A DNA stretch of 64,000 nt, from the NCBI GenBank assembly GCA_013151215.1, contig JAADIS010000062.1:1-64000 (forward strand), in the 5' to 3' direction. The stretch's first letter is position 1, and each line of letters starts with the position of its first letter. Both the position numbers and the translations under genes were made by a program. The DNA is from Chlorobiota bacterium. GTDB taxonomy: Bacteria; Bacteroidota; Bacteroidia; Bacteroidales; F082. Shown piece after piece: positions 45,022-52,845 of the stretch. The notes under the pieces are model-generated. The model was not told where the DNA came from and did no database searches. It saw nothing but the letters and a program-made list of their open reading frames with translations.

Positions 45022-46289
45022 TTACCGAAACACTACCCGCTCATTGTCCCCAAAATCGTCATAAGCCGAAACTATTACCCTTTCGCCGGGCCCGAGGCCT
45101 TCTAGCAGTTCGTAATACTTGGGGTTTTGCCGCCCTATTTTAATATTGCGCCTGTTGGCCGATTTCCTGTCAGGAGCAAGCACGAATATCCACTTATCCA
45201 CTGCCCTCCTGTTTTCTGGAAGAAGCTGCCCCTGGGGAGCAACAATGATTTCTGCGGGCTGCCGAGCTGAAGCCTGACGAAGTATGTTTGGCCGGTTCGC
45301 ATGTTTTGCGGCTTTTTACCGCTGAAGACCATTTCGACGGAGAAGCGGCCATCGCGGACTTCAGGTAATATCTTCCTGATTTTCAGCTTAAACTCCTGCC
45401 CCTGCCGCTCTAGGATAGCCCCCAGGCCTACTTTTACCTTATCGATATAATGTTCGTCGATATCGGCTATGACTTTATAAGATGTGAGTATGTGCATTTG
45501 GCCGATACGGCCTCCCTTTGGTACTGACTGCCCAATTTCTACATCAAGGCTCGTAAGCTGGCCGTCAACGGGAGCAACGAGGTTTAAGTTTTCCTGCCTT
45601 TGCCTTACTAATTTGAGGTTCAGGCTCATATTGCGTAAATTCTCCTTCATCTGATCAACCTGTATCGACCTGTATATGGAATCCTGCCCTTGCCTCTCGA
45701 TATAAAGCTGATAGCTCCTGCCGGCAAAATCATAATCTTCTTCCGATTTCAAAAACTCTTCCTTCGATATCAAGCTGTCGGCGTATAAGGTTTTGTTTTG
45801 CCGATAAGTTCTTTTCTTGCGTTTTATATCGAACTCGAGGTTCAGCAGCTCGCGTTTTATCTGCAATCTTTCCTGCTCCATAACAACCATGGTGTTCCTG
45901 AGAAAATTGCTTTTTTCGGCCAGCTGGGCTTCGCTGTTCAGTATGCTCAAGCTCAAATCGGGATTGCTCAGCCTTAGTATCACATCCCCTTTTTTTATCA
46001 TGCTTCCTTCCTCCACAACTTTTTCTTCCACCCTTCCGCCTTCTCGGGCATCGAGGAAGACAGTGGCTATGGGCTCGACGGTACCGCTTATGGAAATATA
46101 GTCGTGAAATATGCCCTTGCTGACCGTGTCTATGGTAACCCTCTCAATATCCGTACGGTATGTGGAAACATTATTGGCTAAAAATGCCTCGTAAATGAGC
46201 GCCGACAACAAAAGCGCCCCAATGCCCATATAAATATGCTTCTTTTTAATTCCCTTTTTCTTCTCTATCGGCCTATCCATTATCTCCAT
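45022..46289 (-). pseudogene. HlyD/MacA-type periplasmic adaptor, frameshifted by an 8-bp duplication
   Basis: Membrane fusion protein that would link the inner-membrane ABC unit to TolC. The intact frame from 46289 has TM near residues 20-38, the lipoyl half-motif EGSMIKKGDVILRL, a long coiled hairpin (about 105-235), and NLVAPVDGQLTSLDVEIGQ. It then reaches LLLPRGSFFQKTGGQWI and reads into nonsense, stopping at 45135 (384 residues). At 45187-45202 the 8-mer TATCCACT is perfectly duplicated; with one copy the frame continues as QWIFVLAPDRKSANRRNI... through KYYELLEGLGPGERVIVS to a stop at 45022-45024, which is the normal family C terminus. So the gene is a recent frameshift, a phase-variable switch, or an assembly error. 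Only the last ~40 residues are lost; the shortened protein may keep partial activity. Confidence 0.88.
45187..45202. repeat. Perfect 8-bp tandem duplication in the adaptor gene
   Basis: TATCCACT TATCCACT on the plus strand (AGTGGATA twice in the coding sense). Deleting one copy turns CAG TGG ATA AGT GGA into CAG TGG ATA TTC GTG (Gln-Trp-Ile-Phe-Val) and reopens the frame for about 55 codons. Such short tandem duplications are produced by slipped-strand replication. Confidence 0.95.
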
Positions 46290-46323
46290 GATTATATTTT
46301 TAATTCGCTTGCCCCAAGCCGTA

Positions 46324-47655
46324 TTACATTAAAAGGTGGTTCCAGTTCCCGGTTCTGTAAAACTCCAGCATCTGCTTGCGCATTATGTATATTAATCTCG
46401 ATTTCAACAATCCCGCTTTTGCGGAAATAAAGCGCTGCTTGGCCGACTCGAACTCTGTACTGCTCACCAAACCCTTTTCCAGTCGTTTGCTGACATTTTC
46501 AAGGCTTAGCTTGCTGAAGCCATATAATTCGTTCGCCGACAGATATTCATTTCTTGCCGCTTGAAGCTCGTCAACGGCAGTCCATATTTCGCTGTACAAA
46601 TCATCGCGTTGCTTTTCAAGGTCAAGCTTTCTGTCCTCGACGGCAATTTGTTTCCTTTTTATACGGCTATATGCCGAGGCATTGTTGAAAACGGGTATCC
46701 TGATCCCCATGCTGACCCATTGGTTTTGGTTGTTGTTCATCTGGTTTTTATAACTAAGCGTGTCGCCGTCGAAATATCCGGTACTAAATCCTCCCGACAT
46801 ATATATGCTGGGCAGTATGTTTCCCTTTGCCATTGCCAAGTCCTTCCGGGATGCATCTAGCAGGAACTGTTTCTGTTTTACTTCGGGCAATAGGCCAACA
46901 GACATTTTAAACAACGAATCCACGTCAGGTGTTGAGCTTAATGCGGCTACATTTAGGATCGTGCTGTCTATTTCAAAGTAGCCGGAGGCATTAAGCCTGA
47001 GCAGTTGTTTTAACTCGAGCAACGAGCGCCTTGAATTATTTGCTGCCCGTGTCAGGCTCAATTTATCTGCCGCCCACTGGCTTTTAAGTTCCTGTGCCGT
47101 TAAGGGCGATTCCCTTCCCACCTCAACAAACTTCTGCATGCGCTCGAATTGCAGCCCGGACAAATCAAGCTGGTTTTTCGCCACCTCCATTAACCCCTGA
47201 CTGTAAAGAGCCATATAAAACGAACTCATTATCTCGGCTATGAGCATGTTTTTCTGCAACTCGGCCTCTTGGGTTTTCGCCATGAGCAAATACCTGTTGA
47301 ACCTTATGTTGTTCGATTTTACCAAGCCGCGAAACAAGTCCACCGACGAATTTGCCCAATAGCTGTTTCTGTAAGTCCGGTCGTATGTGATGGCGTTGGT
47401 ATTGCCGTCTATGTTCCTTCCAAAATTGACATCGAAAGTGCTTCCAAGGTTTAGGTCGGGAAGTATCGATAACCTGCTCTCCCTTAAATCTATTTCCTGA
47501 GCGTTCACCGCATTATATTTCTTGTTTAATTCTATATTGTTATCCAAAGCATAGTTTATGCATTTAGCCAAGTCCCATTTCACCTGGCCGAAAACGGCTA
47601 AGTCGCTAAGGGCAATAATCGAGATCAGCAACAGAGGTTTAACATTGCGGCCCAT
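46324..47655 (-). CDS. TolC-family outer membrane efflux protein
   Basis: Outer membrane channel-tunnel partner of the adaptor and ABC transporter. I start at the ATG at 47655 (MGRNVKPLLLISIIALSDLA, then VFGQ), which gives a signal peptide and 443 residues; longer frames begin at 47721 and 47751 and would precede the signal with polar residues. Two OEP repeats are visible: about residues 28-225, starting WDLAKCINYALDNNIELNKK, and about 235-440. They carry the long amphipathic helices (ALYSQGLMEVAKNQLDLSGL, KRLEKGLVSSTEFESAKQRF) and conserved Gly/Pro at the barrel turns. It is the first gene of the minus-strand operon and lies opposite the response regulator. Confidence 0.9.
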   Translation of the reverse strand: MGRNVKPLLLISIIALSDLAVFGQVKWDLAKCINYALDNNIELNKKYNAVNAQEIDLRESRLSILPDLNLGSTFDVNFGRNIDGNTNAITYDRTYRNSYWANSSVDLFRGLVKSNNIRFNRYLLMAKTQEAELQKNMLIAEIMSSFYMALYSQGLMEVAKNQLDLSGLQFERMQKFVEVGRESPLTAQELKSQWAADKLSLTRAANNSRRSLLELKQLLRLNASGYFEIDSTILNVAALSSTPDVDSLFKMSVGLLPEVKQKQFLLDASRKDLAMAKGNILPSIYMSGGFSTGYFDGDTLSYKNQMNNNQNQWVSMGIRIPVFNNASAYSRIKRKQIAVEDRKLDLEKQRDDLYSEIWTAVDELQAARNEYLSANELYGFSKLSLENVSKRLEKGLVSSTEFESAKQRFISAKAGLLKSRLIYIMRKQMLEFYRTGNWNHLLM

Positions 47656-47820
47656 TGCTGCAAAAGGCTTCCTACGTATGTCGAATATGGCTGTATTATT
47701 CAAATTATAAAGAATGGACATTAAACATTTGATGAGTTTTTCAAGTTTCATACCAAATAATGCATATAACTAAATATCAGTTATATTCAGTAGTTTATCT
47801 ATGCGCACATTAAAGAAAAG

Positions 47821-47859
47821 TGTAAAATTATTTTACAACCTGTGTATAATAAGTTTACA
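47821..47859. promoter_or_regulatory. Palindromic operator/UAS in the divergent export-regulator region
   Basis: TGTAAAATTATTTTACA (47821-47837) is a perfect 17-bp palindrome. A weaker relative, TGTGTATAATAAGTTTACA (47841-47859), follows 3 bp later with the same TGT...ACA ends. They sit between the TolC operon (minus) and the sigma-54-type regulator (plus), where a dimeric Fis-type helix-turn-helix protein would bind as an upstream activating site. The assignment to that regulator is inference. Confidence 0.55.
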
Positions 47860-47865
47860 AATATT

Positions 47866-47873
47866 TACTTTCG
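47866..47873 (+). promoter_or_regulatory. Possible -7 box for the response regulator gene
   Basis: TACTTTCG, one change from the TAnnTTTG consensus, 36 bp upstream of the ATG at 47910 and just after the palindromes. If used, the weaker palindrome would overlap the -33 region and allow autoregulation. Confidence 0.35.
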
Positions 47874-47909
47874 TGAAAAATTAGTCGTGAAAGAAACTCA
47901 TATTTCGGG

Positions 47910-49274
47910 ATGAAAGGCAAAATACTTATAGTTGATGATAACAAAAGTGTTTTAACAGCACTTGAGATGTTGCTGCAAACCGAGTTTGAGGATGTGGCAA
48001 CATTAAAAACCCCTGATACTATGATCTCGGTGATCGGGCAAAATGACATAGACCTGGTCTTGCTCGACATGAATTTCCGGGCAGGGATAAATTCGGGCAA
48101 CGAAGGCTTATTCTGGATGAGGCAAATCCTCGATTTTGATCCGGGCATAAGTATAGTTATGATTACTGCCCACGGCGATGTTGAGCTTGCCGTGAGCGCG
48201 GTAAAAAAAGGAGCCTTCGATTTTATCTTGAAGCCATGGGACAACAATAAACTGATAAGCACCTTACATGCCGGGCTGAAATTGAGGAAAAGCAAGTTGG
48301 AGACCAAAAAACTAAGGGAGACAACGGTAATATTAAAGCAACAGCTAATGCCGCCGTCCTACTCCCTAATCGGCAAATCGGAGCCCATGCAAAGGGTAAT
48401 GGAAATGATTAAAAAAGTTTCGGGAACCGATGCTAACATACTTATAACAGGCGAGAACGGAACGGGCAAAGAGTTGATTGCCAGAGAAATACATCGTCAT
48501 TCAAACAGAAAAAAAGAAATGCTTGTTAGCGTTGACATGGGAGCCATAAGCGAATCATTGTTCGAGAGCGAACTGTTCGGGCATGTAAAAGGCTCGTTTA
48601 CAGACGCTTCCGGCGACCGTACTGGAAAATTCGAGTTGGCTGACAAGGGAACGCTTTTTCTCGACGAAATAGGCAACCTCAACCCGGGACTGCAAGCCAA
48701 AATGCTCGCGGCACTTCAAAACAGGACAATTGTCCGCCTTGGCAGCAATACTGAAATCCCCATCGACATAAGGTTGATTTCGGCAACCAACAAGAACCTT
48801 GAGGAAATGATTGCCCGCGGCGAATTCCGGCAGGATTTACTTTATAGGATAAACACAATAAGCATAGAGCTGCCACCATTGAGGGAGAGAGGAAACGACA
48901 TTTTGCTCCTGGCCGGGTTTTACCTCAAGAAATATTCTTCCAAATACGACAAAGCGGGTCTAAAGATAAGCTCGCTCGCAGGCCGCAAGCTGCTAAAATA
49001 CAATTGGCCGGGCAATGTCAGGGAACTGCAACATTCCGTTGAAAAGGCAGTTATCCTTGCCGATGATGAGATTCTTGGCGAAAACAGTTTCTCGCTGAAC
49101 GAGAATTTTCACGCAAGGGGCGAAAACTTCAAAAACCAAACCCTTGAAGAAATGGAGAAGGAATTGATCTTACAGAGCATCAGGAAAGAAAAGGGAAATA
49201 TGAGCGCCGTATCCAAAAACCTGGGCATCAGCAGGCAAACTCTTTATAATAAACTTAAAAGATATGAAGTATAA
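47910..49274 (+). CDS. Sigma-54-type response regulator (NtrC family)
   Basis: An activator of 454 residues with three domains: a receiver (about 1-120; acidic pair D9/D10 and phospho-acceptor D53), an AAA+ domain (about 145-375) and a Fis-type helix-turn-helix (about 415-452, GNMSAVSKNLGISRQTLYNK). The AAA+ module has Walker A GENGTGKE, Walker B TLFLDEIGNL and the arginine-finger region. The sigma-54-contact loop reads GSFTDA (228-233), not the canonical GAFTGA. Related GAFTDA variants are, as far as I recall, frequent in Bacteroidota members, so activity need not be lost. It stands divergent from the TolC/ABC operon and shares 11 nt with its kinase, so control of that operon is the natural inference. 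Confidence 0.94.
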   Translation: MKGKILIVDDNKSVLTALEMLLQTEFEDVATLKTPDTMISVIGQNDIDLVLLDMNFRAGINSGNEGLFWMRQILDFDPGISIVMITAHGDVELAVSAVKKGAFDFILKPWDNNKLISTLHAGLKLRKSKLETKKLRETTVILKQQLMPPSYSLIGKSEPMQRVMEMIKKVSGTDANILITGENGTGKELIAREIHRHSNRKKEMLVSVDMGAISESLFESELFGHVKGSFTDASGDRTGKFELADKGTLFLDEIGNLNPGLQAKMLAALQNRTIVRLGSNTEIPIDIRLISATNKNLEEMIARGEFRQDLLYRINTISIELPPLRERGNDILLLAGFYLKKYSSKYDKAGLKISSLAGRKLLKYNWPGNVRELQHSVEKAVILADDEILGENSFSLNENFHARGENFKNQTLEEMEKELILQSIRKEKGNMSAVSKNLGISRQTLYNKLKRYEV

Positions 49275-50625
49275 GCACTTTTATTTTGCAATACTACGAC
49301 GCATTTTCCTGCTTATCGCCCTAAGTTCGGTGGCAACGTATCTGTTTGTTACAAAGGTATATGTGTGGGGATTCATCACGATCGCGCCTCTGGTGCTCGG
49401 AATTTTCAATGTCATCGGCTACTTCAACAAAACCAATAAATGGATTTCCTTTTTCCTGTTGGGAATTGAAAATGAAGATTCAACACTTAAGATTCCCGGC
49501 AAATCTGGCAACAAATCCATCGACGAGGTTTATGAGGGCATAAAAAGGCTAAACGATGTTTTCAAGCAAACAAAGATCGACATCAGCACACAGGAACATT
49601 ATTATCGGTCGGTGATCAACCAGTCGGCAACGGGGCTTTTTTCTATAAACGAAAGCGGAAGGGTGATAAACATCAACCCTGCGGCCGTTAAGCTAACCGG
49701 CTTGCAAGAATATCATCATGTGAACATATTGTCGAATATCAACTCGGCTTTGCCGGGCTTTATTGTGCAATCGGAAAGAAATGACAATAACTCACTTGTG
49801 TTCGAGAACCGCCACGGACAAAAACTATTGTTTAAATTATCTTGTATAAAAACCTCAAAAGGCAATATTAGCCTTGTTGCGGTGAGCGATATCACAAAAG
49901 AGCTCGATAACCGCGAAGTGGATGCCTGGATCAAGCTGGCCCGCACCTTGTCGCACGAAATAATGAACAACATTGCCCCGATAACCACCCTGTCGAAAGT
50001 TATTTCGGGGTATTTTATAAAGAAGGGCACGATAATAAAGGAAGAAGATGTTGATTCAGTTATTATTAAAAACACCGTTAAAGGTTTAAAGGTAATCGAG
50101 GAACAAAGCAGCGGGCTAATGAATTTTGTGGAGAACTACAGGAAATTCACCAAGCTTCCGGATCCTGAGTTTTCAGTAATTGATTTATCGGCTATAATTG
50201 AGAACACTCTTTTGGCCGCGGCGGCATTCAAGGGTTTCGGCTCATTTAAAATAACAAGGAAGATAGCCGGCAACATCTTTGTCAGTGCCGACGAGAAGTT
50301 GTTGTCGCAGGTAATTATCAACCTTTTGAAAAACGCATGCGAAGCCCTTGTGGCAGCCGATATCGAAAACCCCGAGCTTATAGTCGGGCTGTCAAGCGAT
50401 GCTTCTGTAACGCGGCTGGGGATTACTAATAACGGCCCTGGCATTCCTCCCGAAATAAGGGAACAAATCTTTGTGCCTTTTTATACTACCAAAGAAAACG
50501 GTTCAGGCGTAGGCCTTAGCCTTAGCAAGCAAATAATGCTTAAAATGGGTGGTGACGTAATTCTGGATTCGCGGAAAGATACAACTACTTTTACGGTAGT
50601 GTTGGAATTAAATAATAGTATGTAG
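49264..50625 (+). CDS. NtrB-like sensor histidine kinase
   Basis: A 453-residue kinase with two closely spaced N-terminal helices (about 9-28 and 33-52), so almost no periplasmic region. A PAS-like domain follows (about 105-205, SVINQSATGLFSINESGRVI), then the H box RTLSHEIMNNIAPITTL and a C-terminal ATPase with N box VIINLLKNACEAL, G1 TNNGPGIPPEIREQIF, and GVGLSLSKQIM. The soluble PAS sensor and lack of a periplasmic loop suggest that it reads a membrane or cytoplasmic cue. Its start overlaps the regulator gene by 11 nt. Confidence 0.93.
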   Translation: MKYKHFYFAILRRIFLLIALSSVATYLFVTKVYVWGFITIAPLVLGIFNVIGYFNKTNKWISFFLLGIENEDSTLKIPGKSGNKSIDEVYEGIKRLNDVFKQTKIDISTQEHYYRSVINQSATGLFSINESGRVININPAAVKLTGLQEYHHVNILSNINSALPGFIVQSERNDNNSLVFENRHGQKLLFKLSCIKTSKGNISLVAVSDITKELDNREVDAWIKLARTLSHEIMNNIAPITTLSKVISGYFIKKGTIIKEEDVDSVIIKNTVKGLKVIEEQSSGLMNFVENYRKFTKLPDPEFSVIDLSAIIENTLLAAAAFKGFGSFKITRKIAGNIFVSADEKLLSQVIINLLKNACEALVAADIENPELIVGLSSDASVTRLGITNNGPGIPPEIREQIFVPFYTTKENGSGVGLSLSKQIMLKMGGDVILDSRKDTTTFTVVLELNNSM

Positions 50626-50831
50626 TTTTTGTTTTATCATAAATATCACGAAAAACAATTATACTATCTTAATAAACTGTACCTTTACAGTTGAGTCTAG
50701 AAAGACTTTTTATTATACAAAAACATTGTTTGGAAAAGTTTTTAGAAAAATTAATCAGTTTTAATAAGCACAATCCTTAACGAAACCAAAAATTGAACAA
50801 ATAAAATATAAAACTTTAAAAATCAGCAAGT

Positions 50832-51323
50832 ATGAACAAGATCATTAATATTTTCTTATTTATCATAATAGGATATACTTTATCGGCACAAGTATTAAAT
50901 CCTGAAATAGTTTCTACAGCAGGAGAAACATTTCAAGAATCGTCAATACAAATACAATGGACGCTTGGAGAGTTAGCAGTCACAAAAATTGAAAATCCGA
51001 ACGTTCAGATTACTCAAGGTTTTAATCAACCATTTTATATAACTACAGAAGTCAACAACTTACCTGAAAATATTGGTAGAATCAAGTTTTATCCAAATCC
51101 AACAAACAATTACATTAATATAAAGATAGATTATAATCTATCAAGAAAAACACAAATTTTCTTTTATGATATTCAGGGTAAACTAATACAATCGCTAGAA
51201 AGTAATGGAAAACAAATCTCGGAAAAAATTGAAATAATTAACCAAGCAAAGGGCATCTATATTTTAAAAGTTTCCATTGACAATGAAAAATATTCAAAAA
51301 CTTATAAACTTATTAAAAATTAA
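50832..51323 (+). CDS. Small T9SS-sorted secreted protein
   Basis: A 163-residue exported protein. The signal peptide is MNKIINIFLFIIIGYTLSAQ. A short N-terminal module (STAGETFQESSIQIQWTLGE, then QITQGFNQPF) is a frequent Bacteroidota companion of sorting domains. The C-terminal ~80 residues, starting with IKFYPNPTNNYINIKI and ending GIYILKVSIDN, form a type A T9SS sorting signal. The cargo part is so small that the protein may be mainly a cell-surface anchor or a remnant. The base composition is more AT-rich than neighbouring genes. The next gene begins one base after its stop, so they are one unit. Confidence 0.88.
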   Translation: MNKIINIFLFIIIGYTLSAQVLNPEIVSTAGETFQESSIQIQWTLGELAVTKIENPNVQITQGFNQPFYITTEVNNLPENIGRIKFYPNPTNNYINIKIDYNLSRKTQIFFYDIQGKLIQSLESNGKQISEKIEIINQAKGIYILKVSIDNEKYSKTYKLIKN

Positions 51324-51324
51324 A

Positions 51325-52248
51325 ATGATGAAAAAACTTACAGTATTATTATTTGTTCTAAGTATTACAACATTAATTTTCGGACAGGCACCACAAGGAT
51401 TCAACTATCAGGGCATTGCAAGAGATTTATCGGGAAATCCATTAGTAAATAAAAATATAGGATTACGAATAGCAATAATCCAGGATACCGTAAACGGGGA
51501 AGAGGTTTATAAAGAAATTCACGCCATAATAACAAATGATTTAGGATTGTTCAATATAAAAATTGGTTTTGGTTCAATAGTATATGGCTCATTCGAGGAT
51601 ATTGATTGGGGAAGCGGTGATTATTTTATTCAAATTGAAATTGATGAGAATGGAGGTGGAAATTATCAACTAATTGGAACAAGTCAATTGATGAGTGTTC
51701 CCTATGCGCTATTCTCAAGAAATGCAAGCAAGTGGAGCGAAAACGAGAATGGTATAAATTATGATGAGGGTAATGTTGGAATTGGAACAAGTAGTCCAAC
51801 AAGTATTTTGCATTTAAAAAAGCCATTTGGAGATGTGGTACTAACGTTAGAAACTGATGAGGATAATTTAGGTGAGGATGATAACCCAAGAATAGATTTT
51901 TTGCAAGATGGTGAAACTGTTGGATTTAAAGTAGGCCTAAATCAAGAATTAAACCTATTAACATCAGGCAATGACTTTTATTTTCAACCAATATGGCTTT
52001 CTGAATTAAAAACACCAATATTAACACTTAGTATTGATGACGGTGTTCTTGGTGCTGCCCACTATAACGCTAGAGTTGGCATTGGTACAGCAACACCGAA
52101 GTCGAAACTTCAAATAACAGGTGGAGATATATATTTGGAAGAAATTGAATCAGGGGTAATAATGAAGTCTCCTGATGGAAATTGTTGGAAATTAACAGTT
52201 GACAACTTAGGAAATCCCGTGTTTACATCTATTGATTGTCCTGAATAA
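51325..52248 (+). CDS. Secreted protein of unknown function
   Basis: A 307-residue exported protein. I start at the ATG at 51325, just after the stop of the preceding gene, giving MMKKLTVLLFVLSITTLIFG as signal peptide. The N-terminal module (APQGFNYQGIARDLSGNPLV, then IGLRIAIIQD) and the later LMSVPYALFSRNASK are typical of a Bacteroidota family whose members often carry tail-fibre-like or collagen-like repeats. GNVGIGTSSPTSILHLKK and VGIGTATPKSKLQITG are two beta-turn repeats of that type. No T9SS domain is seen at its own C terminus, which ends WKLTVDNLGNPVFTSIDCPE. Surface function is inferred only. Confidence 0.82.
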   Translation: MMKKLTVLLFVLSITTLIFGQAPQGFNYQGIARDLSGNPLVNKNIGLRIAIIQDTVNGEEVYKEIHAIITNDLGLFNIKIGFGSIVYGSFEDIDWGSGDYFIQIEIDENGGGNYQLIGTSQLMSVPYALFSRNASKWSENENGINYDEGNVGIGTSSPTSILHLKKPFGDVVLTLETDEDNLGEDDNPRIDFLQDGETVGFKVGLNQELNLLTSGNDFYFQPIWLSELKTPILTLSIDDGVLGAAHYNARVGIGTATPKSKLQITGGDIYLEEIESGVIMKSPDGNCWKLTVDNLGNPVFTSIDCPE

Positions 52249-52264
52249 CTAATATAAATTACTC

Positions 52265-52783
52265 CTAAGCTCCAACATTGGTAACCGCTTTGGCCATTGC
52301 CATTCCTTCGAGTTCTTTATCGATATGGAACATGCCGGCCTTGTCGCTGCCAACAAGTTTTATTTTGTCGAGTATGGTGCTGAAAAGGGCCTCTTCCTCA
52401 ACTTGCTCGGTGATATACCATTGCAGGAAGTTGGCAGTTGTAAACTCATTTTCTTTTAAAGCAATGCCGTATAATTCGTTTATCGAACCGGTAATAAACA
52501 TCTCATGCTTTAATATTTCGCCAAAGAGGTCGAGCAAAGTGTTGTAGGTCTGCGTTGGTTCCTCCATGGGCAGCAGTTTAGCCTGGCCTCCCCTGTCGGC
52601 AACATAATGTACAAGCTTCAACATGTGTATCCTTTCCTCTTCGGCATGTTTATATAAAAAGCCGGCAGCCCCCGGAAAGCCGTTCGACTCGCACCAAATA
52701 GCCATGGCCAGATATAACCTCGACGAGAACTCTTCTCTGTTAACCTGCTGGTTAATGGCATTTTCTACATTTTTATTCATCAT
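52265..52783 (-). CDS. ftnA: Ferritin
   Basis: Iron-storage protein of 172 residues that oxidises Fe(II) and deposits it in a 24-subunit shell. The four-helix bundle and ferroxidase ligands are visible: EEFSSRLYLAMAIWCESNGF (Glu), FLYKHAEEERIHMLKLVHYV (the E-x-x-H pair), then EHEMFITGSINELYG-like in helix C and LQWYITEQVEEEALF in helix D. There is no haem-binding methionine of the bacterioferritin type. Two adjacent ATGs exist. It converges on the secreted-protein gene across only 16 bp. Confidence 0.95.
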   Translation of the reverse strand: MMNKNVENAINQQVNREEFSSRLYLAMAIWCESNGFPGAAGFLYKHAEEERIHMLKLVHYVADRGGQAKLLPMEEPTQTYNTLLDLFGEILKHEMFITGSINELYGIALKENEFTTANFLQWYITEQVEEEALFSTILDKIKLVGSDKAGMFHIDKELEGMAMAKAVTNVGA

Positions 52784-52845
52784 AATCCCATTTGTTGAAT
52801 GAAAATCAAAGATAATAAAAACCTTATTGTCATGATTATTGTTTT

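Noticed and set aside
45135-46289. Adaptor taken as an intact 384-residue protein
   Set aside because: The last ~18 residues do not resemble the family, and the lost C terminus is present in the next frame, separated by an exact 8-bp duplication.
47741-47755. TGGTATGAAACTTGA on the minus strand as a sigma-54 -24/-12 promoter for the TolC operon
   Set aside because: GG and the TTG are spaced correctly but the invariant GC at -12 is GA. Too weak to list as a feature, although a sigma-54-type regulator is divergent and the position would fit the chosen TolC start.
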